Of a stretch of 64,000 nucleotides of DNA, positions 1-10,501 are shown piece by piece (positions within the stretch are counted from its first letter, which is position 1; the number at the start of each line of letters is the position of its first letter). The stretch is from positions 684,501 through 748,500 of the forward strand of contig CAKJVC010000010.1 in the NCBI GenBank assembly GCA_918026815.1, read 5' to 3'. The notes under the pieces are model-generated. The model was not told the DNA's origin. It made no database searches and worked only from the letters and a program-made list of their open reading frames with translations. The position numbers were made by a program, and so were the translations under genes. The DNA comes from Chalara sp. BL73. Its lineage: Eukaryota; Ascomycota; Leotiomycetes; Helotiales.

Positions 1-627
1 CAAGGCGCAGACCCAAATCTTCATCCCCCGTCCTCTGACCCCATGCTCCACATGGCGGTCGCCAAAGGCAGGACCTCTGTCTTGAGTCTCTTGCTCACCT
101 ATTGTGGCGGGGTAGATGTCGACCTGAAGAATAAAGACGGAGAAACAGCCCTCTCCATTGCGGTAGCTAAGTCCCAAACTACATTGGTATCTCAACTCAC
201 TTCCCACGGCGCCTCCCCAAACACCACCTTCTCGAATGGCGAACCCATCCTGTACCGCGCCGTATCCCGCTCCTGTATATCCGTCATCTCCATTCTGCTA
301 ACTGCGGGCGCAAATCCTAACGCCAAGTCTCCTTCCGACGAGTCTGCATTGTACCGTGCCGTCTACAAAGGCGACACGGCGATTGTAAGTATGTTGTTGA
401 GCTACAAAGGTGATCCCGAAGGAAAAAGTGCAGAAGGGGAAACCGCGCTCTACAGGGCGATATCGAGAGGCAGCACGGCGATCGTGAGCATGCTTTGCTC
501 ATATGGAGCAGACCCCGAGGCAATCAGTCGCCTTGGAGAGACCAGCCTGAAGTTTGCCGAGAGAAGAGGCGACAAGTCACTCCTTGCGGTAATGAGGAGT
601 TATGTCAAGCCAAGGCCGAATTACTGA
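1..627 (+). CDS. Ankyrin-repeat protein, 3' part (5' end outside window)
   Basis: The reading frame is open from base 1, so the gene starts to the left of the window; the first ATG visible (43) is internal. The 208 visible residues are tandem ankyrin repeats of about 33 residues, marked by GADPN, GASPN, GANPN and GADPE loop ends and by GETAL/DESAL helix starts. Several consecutive repeats carry the same variant LYRAV/LYRAI in place of the usual LHxAA, which suggests recent internal duplication. The last repeat is degenerate (GETSLKFAERRGDKSL) and acts as a capping repeat before the stop at 625-627. Ankyrin stacks bind proteins; in filamentous fungi such C-terminal stacks often follow NACHT or HET-type N-termini, but that part is not visible. 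The specific role cannot be told from this fragment. Confidence 0.85.
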   Translation, partial: QGADPNLHPPSSDPMLHMAVAKGRTSVLSLLLTYCGGVDVDLKNKDGETALSIAVAKSQTTLVSQLTSHGASPNTTFSNGEPILYRAVSRSCISVISILLTAGANPNAKSPSDESALYRAVYKGDTAIVSMLLSYKGDPEGKSAEGETALYRAISRGSTAIVSMLCSYGADPEAISRLGETSLKFAERRGDKSLLAVMRSYVKPRPNY

Positions 628-1483
628 TGCTATGTGATTTCTATATCTTGTATTTCTTGTATTTCTGCTTGGGCCGGAGTTTTGGGTCATGGGAGGAGTC
701 GCACTCTTTTGGGTAGATAGTCAGTTCCTGCGCCTATGTAGTGATATGTTAAAGATATGTGTTTGATACCTAGAAGCCAGGTAAGGTGCTGACCCAGCGA
801 GGCAGAACAAGGCAAAGTACACTCTACAGTGTACCATCTTAATCCACTTTGATAGGGAGAAATATCATACAAATCGCAATCTCAAGCATGAATAACCACT
901 TCCTCAATAATCCTCCTTTTTTCGACCTTTCCTTGCAAATGGCCACACCTATCAAATAAACCTCTCCCCTTCCATAAAAGCCCTACAAGCCTTCCCACAT
1001 TGTCGCAAAACTTACCCCCCAGCAGAACATAACATAAAATGAGCTCAACAGCCACAACTCGCTGACGGACCGAAGTTCTCATGGTTTGATGAAGATGAAG
1101 AAAAATGAGACTTCTTACCGTCCGCAAGAGACTGACAGGTATAATTTAGGGACGGTGCAATGAAAAGCTATCAATAGTGGAGATAGCAAGGCTTGAATAA
1201 GAAGGAATATCGCGGCTGGACGATCCAGTTGGCGAAAAAAAAAAAAGTATGCAAGATCTAAAGCCGGTGGCGAGGAACCTGAAGAGGAGAGGGAGGAAAG
1301 ACGGGAAAGAATACGTACTGGTTTGTGGCTCATGAGGAATGGGACTGCGGGTCTGAGGGCCAGCCGTATGAACAAGAATAGAGGGCTTTGCCCGGTCTTA
1401 CAGACGAACTGGATACCTTTGTGCTCGCACGATATCTATCCGCCCACGGAAATAGATATATGCATACATAACCAGATGGGAAC
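628..1483. other. Intergenic region, no gene seen
   Basis: This stretch separates two 3' ends: the ankyrin gene on the plus strand and the GH43 gene on the minus strand. The short open frames in it lack codon continuity or a recognisable product. A short poly-A run lies near 1236-1247. It presumably holds 3' UTRs and terminators. Confidence 0.6.
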
Positions 1484-3386
1484 TTATTCGATAACCTGCT
1501 TCTCGCCAATATATTTCCAATCACTAACCCACGTGTTGAACTCCTCCGCCTCTCCATTAGTCGTCGCGTACACACCCAGCAACGCACCTGATCCTATCAG
1601 CATCCGCAATCGCATTTTGTCACCAAATATTGGAAGGAAAGGAAATCACATACCGGTAAACCCCCAAGTGAGCCCCAGGCCAGGCGCATACCCGATTACA
1701 CGCGCTTCGGCAGGCCTCCCTACCGGACCGACCAAAAAGGTGTAATGCGTGATATTGGCAGCTCGAATCTCAAAGACCAATCTCCCCAACCACGTGATGG
1801 GGAACGGCACGAGAGCGATATCGCTGGAGATGAAGGTAGGCACCGTCGTGATGCCGCGGAGTCTGAACTGCGCTGTGCCGTTCAGGATTGCAATGCCGAG
1901 ATCGTAGTGGTGCAGCTAATTGAATTAGACGTCATTGGGAGCAGAGGAGGGCAAGGAAAGAGATATACCTGGTCAAGAAAAACAGAGACGCCGACTTCCT
2001 GCCCGTGCGTACGAAGAGATGAAATATCAAACGTCGCGCTGAACGTGAAGAGGGAATGCACCTGTCGTCTCGCGATGAACGTCTGTCCCTTCGGCTCAGC
2101 AGATCGTCCATCCGCACCCGTAAGATTCGCAGAGGATGATACAAGTTCCAGCCCCCTCGCCGTCGCCCTATAATTCCCTTCTTTCGGAATCCGCCAATAA
2201 ACAAACTCAGGTGGGAGTATGCTCCCGGTCTTGAAAGTAAAATGCACAGGCGAAGCATCCACCAATCCGCCTTCGCCCCTCTGGACCGGGCCTAAATTAT
2301 CAAGATGCCATCCCTCTGCCTCTCCACTCACAGGCGTGAAAATCGGCCATTTCCCTTTCTCCCACGTAACAGACGTCAATACGGTTTCGCGTCCCATAGG
2401 ATAACTCCCATCAGGACCCTCCCTCACAGCCAGCGCGACAGCCCACCACTTCCCTCTACGATCCTGGAACAGATCCGCATGTCCCACATTCTGAAAATAG
2501 CTCGTCGTATTGACGTTCGTGAGCACTGGGTTACGGGGGTGGCCTTCATACGGACCATCGATATCCTTCGATCGACCCATGGTGACGCGATGGCCGTGCC
2601 CTGTTCCCCCCTCCGCTATCAAAACGTAGTAATAGCCGTCTCTGCGGTAGATGTGAGGGCCTTCCGGAGCGCTCTCGCCGGTTCCGTTCCAGATATTGAT
2701 TTCCTTGCCTGCGGCGCCGGTTCGGAGATTGACGTCGATTTTCTGGATGCCCGGTGAGACTTCCCATGCATGTGTCCCCGTGATCGCCACATTATCATCG
2801 TCGCCCTCGTCATCCCAGAACGGGCTGGTGTCATATCCGGTGAAGTTGAAATGCACAGGCTGAGACCAGGCATCCGATCTATACGGATTACGTGCGGTAA
2901 TCACAAAATTGTCGAATCTTGTGGTTGAGTTCTTGGGGAAGTCGTCAAAAACAAGGGTGGTGATTAGATAGAATTTGCCTTTTCGGTAGCGGAGAGTAGG
3001 TGCCCATATACCGCTCGTTGCTCGTTTTACGGTACTGAGGATTGGGAGTTGTTCTGCTCGGCTGAGAGCATTCGATATTAGTTTCCATGTCCTGAGATCT
3101 CGTGAGGCGTGGATGGGAATTCCTGGAAATACGAGAAAGGAAGACGATGCGCAGAAGAAAGTGCTGTCTAGCTCTGGGACAAAAATACAGCTGGGATCTG
3201 GATGCTAGATCAATATTAGCATTTGGCGGTTATAAAATAGGTTTTCTCAAATCCTTAGACGAGCGCAATCTACAGTAAGAGACGTACAAAACCAGGGAGA
3301 ATTGGATTATGATATGTTGAGTTGTGTTTGCCCGCATGGGCCTGGCTCAATAGCACGAAAGCGATAATGAGGCACTCAAACAGCAT
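1484..3386 (-). CDS. Secreted GH43 family glycosidase (beta-xylosidase/arabinofuranosidase type)
   Basis: Hand-built model of four exons: 3288-3386, 1969-3204, 1654-1915, 1484-1593; all junctions keep frame and give 568 residues. The start encodes a signal peptide (MLFECLIIAFVLLSQAHA). Mature protein begins with the GH43 signature NPILPGFHPDPS, where Asp36 is the expected catalytic base. Later blocks match the five-bladed propeller: GIWAPTLRY, SPFWDDEG (pKa-modulating Asp region) and EGPHIYRRDGYYY, whose first Glu is the expected general acid. The C-terminal part (about 330-568) looks like the beta-sandwich found in GH43 xylosidases. The family hydrolyses xylo-oligosaccharides or arabinose side chains of plant hemicellulose outside the cell. 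Substrate cannot be set from sequence reading alone. The next gene upstream on this strand is the expansin-like gene, also secreted. Confidence 0.92.
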
Positions 3387-4045
3387 GATTGCCTGTCGAC
3401 TTCTCCTCTATCCTCTAGAATTTATCCCGCTAATCCCATATCTCAATGTGAGATATCAATTATATTTGTATCCATGTTTAGGCTCAATTCAGATGCCAAT
3501 GCTGTGTATATATCAACGTAGTATAAAGTGTATCCTTCATGTCTAGCAGGGGAAAAAATAAAGTACTAGCAAATAGGAGTTTGTTGACAGAACTACAAAT
3601 CAAGAATGGGATGCTTTGAGCCACCGTTACAAACCCACATCAAATGAGAAAACAAACATGACTGGAGAATTTGCATCATACCATGGGGTTTCCATGATGG
3701 TGTTGAGGGGCAGCACACTAGTACCTGAACCCCGCGGCAAGATCTGCACGCTCAGCCTTCAGGCTAAAGATATTTGAAGTACTGCCCTCCCACTACTGAA
3801 CGAGCGGTGTCAAGAGGAATACTACTAGTACTTTTTGACAGAAAATGAGATACAGGGAGTGAACTTCAGAAATATCGGCAGCAGCCGTAGTTTGATTGTA
3901 AATGGGATGTTCTCCCATGTTACAGTTTAAAGTATGTACATAGAAGGTATCGTCCTCCACGCTTAACGCCGGAAGGCTTGAGTTATCTCCACCTGCAGGC
4001 AGGCGGAGGTATATGGGTACAATTGAGCTTGAGTGAGTTAAGCTC
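3387..4045. other. Intergenic region between GH43 and expansin-like genes
   Basis: Promoter of the GH43 gene and 3' flank of the expansin-like gene, both on the minus strand. The piece just upstream of the GH43 start is AT-rich (about 3420-3600). No further gene is visible. Confidence 0.6.
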
Positions 4046-5291
4046 TTATAAAGCAGCGACAACTGCAAAGCAGACTGCGAAGAAACCACCAAATCCTGCA
4101 ATTAACCTGGAAGAACCGGAGACAGGCAGAAAGCTGGCAGTGGGTGTCACTTGGACAATAGTTGAGGATCCGGTTCCCACAACTGCACCTGCTGCCGGCG
4201 AAATGGAGGTGGTGCTAGGGAGGTATGCAGATATTGTGCCAACAGACGGAACTGGTACTGGGATTGGGACGAATGCAAGAGTTGTTTGGACGGACGCGTG
4301 AGTTGAGGTGGAGCTCGTTTCATTGTATACCGCCGTGCAGGCAGGAACTGGTGCAGGTGGTGGAGTGTAGGTGGTATAAACCGACACCGTAGAGTATCTG
4401 ATGCTTTTTGAGAGTGTTGCGCTCGATAGAGTGAGCGAACTGGCGGCATATTGGCTGGAGATCGATGTAGTAACCTCTGCAAAGTTACCGCCTGGGACCT
4501 CGATTGAGGTAGAAGTGGCAGCTGGAACCTCTACTGCAACGGCAGAAGACGACGGGGTAGCGACGGGTTCAACAGATGGTGCCACTCCGCCGGATGACCC
4601 AAAGTTGCTGGTCGCAGTAGTGGAAGCACCACTGCTAACGCCAACGCTATTCACGATAACCACATCCCCATCCACGCTCGTCACTTTAACGTCGACAGTA
4701 GTCGTTCCAAACCCGGAGGCGTATTCGAAGAAGTTGTAAGTTTGTCGAGTCGTTGCTGTCCAGCTGCTTCCGCCATCTGTGCTGACCTCGAGACTCTTGA
4801 CACGCTTATTAGCGTTAACCACTTGCATGGAGAACCAGTATTCTGAGGTGCCATCCTTGTTGTGTAGCTGGAGTGGGGATGTGATGCCACAATCTACATA
4901 TTCCCATGTCACAGGAATAATACCTTCGCTGGCTTCCGCGAGCGCAGTAAATCCATTTGGAAAGAGATCCAAGTGATTTGTGCCGCAGTTTGGACACTCA
5001 TCGACAACCTGGAGTGAATGTTAGTGCAAGGATAGTTATGATCTACATCAAGGGGTGTACCATCGCGTTGATCACATTTCCATCCGGCCCCGTAACAGCC
5101 ACGCAAGCACCACAGTTCGCCGAGTTGTCCCAATTTGAAAGAGCAACTCCAAAGAGGCCAGAAGGAATCGTATATGTAGTGAAGGAGCAATGTCCACCGG
5201 CGACATTTCCACCATAAAAAGTAGCCTCTCCAGAGAGCGCGGCGGCGGCGCGAGCCAAAGCCAAAGCAAAAACTGTAGATGAGAACTGCAT
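4046..5291 (-). CDS. Expansin-like secreted protein with Ser/Thr-rich tail and GPI-type C-terminus
   Basis: Two exons (5061-5291 and 4046-5008) with a 52-nt intron; 397 residues. The signal peptide MQFSSTVFALALARAAAAL leads into a double-psi beta-barrel domain: GEATFYGGN, GHCSFTTY, NCGACVAVTGPDGN and VVDECPNCGTNHLDL, the last being the conserved Asp region of expansins, plus EG45-like cysteine spacing. A second domain with WFSMQVVNANKRVKSLEVS resembles the CBM63/expansin C-terminal sandwich. From about residue 230 the chain is rich in Ser, Thr, Ala and Pro and ends in a hydrophobic tail (LIAGFGGFFAVCFAVVAAL), which indicates a GPI anchor signal. Expansin-type proteins loosen cellulose or chitin-glucan networks without hydrolysis. 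It probably sits on the fungal wall or plasma membrane and acts on the fungal or host wall. Confidence 0.88.
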
Positions 5292-6200
5292 CTTTAGTTA
5301 AATACGCGATAAAGAGTGTATAAAAGAATGGATGAAGACTGTGCTTCAGATAGCTGGCTGGCCTGCAAGTAGGAAAAGAATGGACGAAACTATGTTTCTG
5401 ATGCGGTAGAGAGTGAGAAGACAAAGTAGATGAATAGCAGCAATAAAAGAACAATGATGAAATGACCGCAAATACAAGAGAAATTAACTTTCTCACTCTC
5501 AATCAACCTGATACATATCAGAGCTTATTCCGTCTCCACCGGCCTACAGACGTGAGGGGAGTGGCCACGGAGAATTTCCAGCAAGCAAGTTCCAGGCTCA
5601 GAAACATAGGCGTGGCCCCGTAATTTGAGGGTGCAAGATTGCACCCCACCACTGAAGGATCTGAACTTGGCATGGGGATCTGAAGCCGTTTTGTTCGCTT
5701 GCAACGAAGTCAATGATTGAAGATATATTTGCTTGATTTATTAACAAAAAAGGCAGAGATCGTCGGTATTGAAAAGATCGAAAGAGGGATACGAGTGGAA
5801 GAACAGACAAGACAGAAGAGAACGGGAGATGACACGTGATCAAGGAGCTCGCCTTTCTTGGCAATGCATCCCTGCAATATCATCACTCAAGGATTAGCCG
5901 TGCATTTGAGGCTTAATTTGAGTGTATATATAGTTTATAGAAAGTATACAGATGTGCACACGCAGGAAATAAATGTCATCTCAGATAACATGCCCAGCTC
6001 TCCCGACAATGTTTCCCTATTGAGAATAAGTCTCTCCATCTGTGAGTGTAATGAGTTCCACCAGAAGATCAGGTCTTGAAATCGCCAAAAAGCTGGCTAC
6101 TCTTCTGCTTTAAACTTTGCATTAGATATTGAGCCTACAGCCCCCCCATAATATACATAGTTTAGCCTCATACGGACGCGGGTTAATATTTTGTCAACCT
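5292..6200. other. Intergenic region, promoter of expansin-like gene
   Basis: Non-coding stretch upstream of the expansin-like gene and downstream of the mitochondrial protein gene. Short open frames show no recognisable product. A CACGTG E-box occurs at about 5834-5839. Confidence 0.55.
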
Positions 6201-7862
6201 CTATATGCCCAGGATTTCATATTCCTTGGCTCCCAACAGCTCACTAGCCCTCCTAACCTTCTCTAACACAACTCTCTCCTCTGTCTCCCATCTCCCTATA
6301 GCCGCTCCTTGCTTCTTGTCCGCTCCAGCTGTACCCCACCAAGAGGCAGCCTTGCCACCATTGGCTTTCTTCTCTTTTTCCTCTTTAACCAGTATCCTGA
6401 CCATTTTTGCCCAGTTCCCCAACCCAACTTTCATGCACTCCTTACATTTCTCCTCCCCTTCTTTACTAATGTTTTTCTTGTGCAGCTCAATTTCAGCGAG
6501 ATCTACAGCTTCGCGGGTCCACGCTAAGCCATCCTCCCTGCTTGTTTTACTCGACTTGGATGCGTATAGGATTTCTCCAATGTAGGTCATTATGCCTGCT
6601 TCTTCACAGCGTGCTTTTGCGTTACGGACTGGAGTTGATAGGCCATCCGAAGGAGGTTGAGCAGGAGATGGCCAGGCGATGGTACTTTGAATCAGACCAA
6701 CAAGCTTCATGACCCCATCTTTCGGCTGTTGGCGTGGGACTTCTGGGGTTGTCGCTGCGGGAAGAGAGCGTCGTGCGCGAAGTATGGAGAGAAATATCGG
6801 GAGTGCAGCATTAACATTCCCATTGGCCGCGTGGTGTATTGCTAGTCCCGTAACCGCCGCAAGAACATTTTCATTCGGATTTCCAGCACCCACGTTCAAG
6901 ACCCCCGTCTCACGATCGACGAGTCCAGTTGTTGCATCAGCAACCGCCAACTCCAGAGCCCATTTATACATCTCACCTGCCGCCTCTGGTGCCTTCTTGA
7001 AATCGAGCCAGTTCCCGTATCCTAGCGCAGCATCCAGCTTCTGCTTATTGGTGAACCCTTTCGTAGTGAGAATTCTCATATAGAACGTCTCGGGCGGCGG
7101 GTAAAAGGGTTCGCAGTTCTCTTCTCTCAAAGCTGTCTTTCCCGGTGGAACGGGTTTCGGGTTTGGGTTTGAAGGACCAATAACCATATTCCCCGGCTGT
7201 ACCTCTTTCCTGCTCACATCCTTCATCCATCCATCCACAAACTCAGCACACCTCGCACTTCCAATTAGTGTCTCATAATACGCATTCCTCCACTCCTCAC
7301 TCTTTGCACTGACATCAAACCCTGTTTTCCCTACTCCTTCCACAAGGAGGCCGCCCTCAACCTGCTCCTGTAAACCCTTTCCCTCCCCCTCCAAATTCTC
7401 CAACTGCTCCCTCACATACTGATACATAACCGCGCTCTTGACATAATCAAAGAACCCTATCGGATCCGGCTCCTTCTCCATAAACCTGCTCGTGCGATAT
7501 ACCAGCCTCGTCAAAAATTTCCACTCGCTCGGACTCGGATACATCCTCTCAAATCTCTCCTGACAGATGCCCAAGAACACGACCCAGCCCAGCGTCAAGA
7601 ACACTTGTATTATTATCAGATATTTCACAGTCTTCTTCATTTCTGAAGTAAACCAGCGACGCGTTTCGGTGGAGATGTAGCGCGCCGTGTGCCGGTTCGG
7701 CATGGAGAGGAATGACGATTGGGGACGCCATTGCGGAGCGAGGGTGTTTTGCGTGAAGAGGCGGAGTATTTGTCTCGATTTAAGGGCATGGGGTGAGTTG
7801 GGTGGGCGAAATGGCCGGAGGAAGGCTATCCTGCGGATTGGGAGGGGTGGACGTGGTGCCAT
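6201..7862 (-). CDS. Mitochondrial inner-membrane TPR-like protein (Mgr3-like)
   Basis: Single-exon gene of 553 residues. The N-terminus is Arg-rich and free of acidic residues for about 60 residues, as expected of a mitochondrial presequence, and is followed by one membrane segment at about 81-100 (IIIQVFLTLGWVVFLGI). The rest is soluble and helical, with blocks such as LDAALGYGNWLDFKKAPEAA that read like TPR helices. This layout matches yeast Mgr3, an adaptor of the i-AAA protease Yme1 that helps deliver substrates in the intermembrane space. The assignment is from architecture and partial motif memory, so the orthology is moderate. The C-terminus contains a Lys/Glu-rich segment. Confidence 0.6.
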   Translation of the reverse strand: MAPRPPLPIRRIAFLRPFRPPNSPHALKSRQILRLFTQNTLAPQWRPQSSFLSMPNRHTARYISTETRRWFTSEMKKTVKYLIIIQVFLTLGWVVFLGICQERFERMYPSPSEWKFLTRLVYRTSRFMEKEPDPIGFFDYVKSAVMYQYVREQLENLEGEGKGLQEQVEGGLLVEGVGKTGFDVSAKSEEWRNAYYETLIGSARCAEFVDGWMKDVSRKEVQPGNMVIGPSNPNPKPVPPGKTALREENCEPFYPPPETFYMRILTTKGFTNKQKLDAALGYGNWLDFKKAPEAAGEMYKWALELAVADATTGLVDRETGVLNVGAGNPNENVLAAVTGLAIHHAANGNVNAALPIFLSILRARRSLPAATTPEVPRQQPKDGVMKLVGLIQSTIAWPSPAQPPSDGLSTPVRNAKARCEEAGIMTYIGEILYASKSSKTSREDGLAWTREAVDLAEIELHKKNISKEGEEKCKECMKVGLGNWAKMVRILVKEEKEKKANGGKAASWWGTAGADKKQGAAIGRWETEERVVLEKVRRASELLGAKEYEILGI

Positions 7863-8629
7863 TGAGCGCTGGTGTTGAGATCTGATTTTATTTCGAGGTG
7901 CTTAGGTTCATTCGAAAAGTGGTCAATGCTTGGCAACAGCCTATGCCAAGTAGGAACCTTAGGCTTCAACTCAGACTGTATAATTTGTTAGTATCATTCA
8001 GGATGAACCACAGAGCCTAGAAGAGTCTATCTATAGGAATTAAGATTTAAATGTTATTGCCATCTTCGGTTTTTAATAAGAAGAATTCATTGCCAGATAT
8101 CATCTTGCAGCTGTTGATAGGCAACGAATCTGATCTGCCCGCAGATTGCCTTTAGAACAACCAGTCAGGCATACAAAGATAAAGACAAGAAAAGTAGGGG
8201 TTTTAAAAGCAGGTACTCGAGCAGTGGGAGTCATTTTAAGAAAACTACCCTACGCAGTCGGCACATATAGCTTCCACTGTTATCTTGTTGTCTATCTTTC
8301 AACTGCTTGGGCTCTCCAAGCTTGATCTGACATGTCTATATCCCTCAAAACTGGAGTCTTCCAGTGTTTAAATAGCCCCCCATTTCCATACCTTTCTACT
8401 CCCACGTCGCTAGAATGATTTATAGCATATTCATTTCGTATTCCTTCACCTGTCGTATCATTGGACTGTTTCCTTCCAAAGTATATCTTGAGATCCCTAT
8501 TTCCCGAAATGTATCCGCTGATTCAGCAGGCTCACAGTATTCGGATGCGACTCATTTCTTGAGAACACCGTGAGCAGTCTACAGGCAACTTGGTGGGAAA
8601 GGATTTATCATACCTAGTGGCTGCTGACG
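7863..8629. other. Intergenic region, no gene seen
   Basis: Promoter of the Mgr3-like gene and 3' flank of the F-box-like gene. No open frame of note and no RNA gene recognised. Confidence 0.6.
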
Positions 8630-9682
8630 CTAAAGCAGCTGCAACCTAGGGGCTGGTGGCACATATCCCGGAATGCCGACAGCTTGAGGCCAACAAACGA
8701 AACAAGCGCATGCATCTGGCGCGCGGCATTCAATCCACGGAGTTATGGCTAAGGACATGATACTGTCAGATGGTCTGTTAGGCCCTGCTAACGGGAGGCC
8801 CGTCATCATACTTAGCGCGTGGTCTCTACTAGTGATATGATGCTTCCAATTCACATCTTGGATCAGGATCATGCGCTCAGGCAGGATTGTGAGCGATAGC
8901 TTCATGACGTCTTTGAGACAGGTGAACTCAAAGGTGTTATGGGTATACAATAATTCAATTCCCTCACTGTATCTGTTGTACGGATTAACCTCTAGAGCTT
9001 CATGAAATGAAAGCGATTTGACTTACACCCGGCGACAGGTTTGTAGCAGCGCGAGGATATCGATATGTCCCCATTTATCGGGTATGCCTTTCCTCTTGAC
9101 ATAACTCCGGCAACTGCATGGTCCTTCTTGACGATACTGGGAAATTCCAGCTGGAACATCATCTGGGTCCCTGAATATGCACCGCTGATGCGACATGCAT
9201 CTGTAACTTTCCATGAAGTACATATGAAAGATATAACCGCAAAGAGTCTCCTCCCATATCTGACGGCGGATCTCAAGTGGGAGCTGGAATAGTCTGCTTT
9301 GCATCTGGTCATCCGTTCGTCCCCTCATCTGCTCCAAAGGAGTCACTTCTAGAACTTCATCCTGGTCAATGACATCAGCACACACGTCCTGTTTACCATT
9401 CACCATGACCTCCTCATCAGCCAGCTTGAGCTCCCTCCCAATTGTCAAATGCTTCTCCAACCTTGGCGGGAGCAATACTGGCGTAGTTCTTACTATTTCT
9501 GTAGTATGTTGATGTTGAACGTGAATCGCCCTCGCTTTTTGTCTCCTTTTCCTTGTGTGTCTTTTCACCACCTTACGGAAGATCATCGTCACTCCCACTA
9601 CACAAATGCAAGGTAGACAGCAGCCTATTAAAGCCACTGTGCTTGCAATACTATGAGGTGAACGGCGGCGGCGAGCATCCAT
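8630..9682 (-). CDS. F-box-like / DUF7730-type protein
   Basis: Two exons (9027-9682, 8630-8972) joined by a 54-nt intron with donor GTAAGT and acceptor CAACAG; joining gives the characteristic CRRVYSEGIELLYTHNTFEF block and 332 residues. A membrane-like segment lies near the N-terminus (VALIGCCLPCICVVGVTMIF) and is followed by a basic stretch. The core LPLEIRRQIWEETL is the helix that starts the fungal DUF7730/2EXR F-box-like fold, followed by the conserved LLQTCRRVY and YSxxTF pattern. Such proteins form large families in plant-associated ascomycetes; their function is not known. The C-terminus after GLPLAG does not match the family clearly, so the last exon end may differ. The membrane segment before an F-box-like fold is uncommon. 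Confidence 0.75.
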
Positions 9683-10501
9683 CGCGACTTAGTCTCATGC
9701 CTCCTCAGTCGTAAGTGATTACAATCCCTTAAGATCGAGCCGTCTTCTAAATGATTAACAATATATATACAACAAAATACTAAACAAAGGATGAGATCCG
9801 GTCTTGAATTCTATCCTGAGTTCGCCTGGCGTTGGTCCTGCGGCAAGGCAGACTTTGAAGTGGATCTGGCACGACAACCCTAAAAACTGGTTTCTGTAGC
9901 CAATAGCAAACGAGAGTTGATCGATAGGAGAGACCAATCAGAGCAATTAAAATGAGACCATGGATGAAAAATATGGACTTCAAACCAACAACTTCATGTA
10001 GGACGATGCGATAATGACTACGAAGCAGAATATGAGGCAGAACATTTGGCGGCATCCCCTGACTCAGTTGGGAGTGGAGTGCCCACTTCCCGCCTTGGCA
10101 CATATCAAAGCTTTGTGATGTCAGGGATCTGGACCCGGTCAAATCCTTCTTTTTCTACTGGCTTGGTCGACCAAGTATAGGACTTTAGGACTTTTACCAC
10201 CCTATTCTGTCTCAGATGAAGATGACATCTCGACATAAATAACATTATTGCATAGACTCAAAATAGACCCCAAGGCTGTCCGTACTCTGACTTTGGTATT
10301 TTCTAATGCACGCAGTGATTGATTGCAAAACTGTTGGAGATGAAAATAATCCTTAGAATGCGTTAGTTATCAACGCTTTGAACATAGTCAAGCGCGCACA
10401 TACAAAGATATACTAGCTTCCAAAAGTATTGCTAAAGACCAAAAAGCAACTGCTTCTGGTTCATGTCTTATCGTGCCTTATATTCTGGCTTCAACAAGTA
10501 T
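9683..10501. other. Intergenic region, no supported gene
   Basis: Contains a 120-codon minus-strand frame at 9780-10142 with one hydrophobic stretch but no recognisable domain; it is not annotated as a gene. The remainder is promoter and 3' flank. Confidence 0.5.

Noticed and set aside
9780..10142. 120-codon minus-strand frame with a hydrophobic stretch
   Set aside because: Composition is irregular and no domain is recognisable; probably chance.
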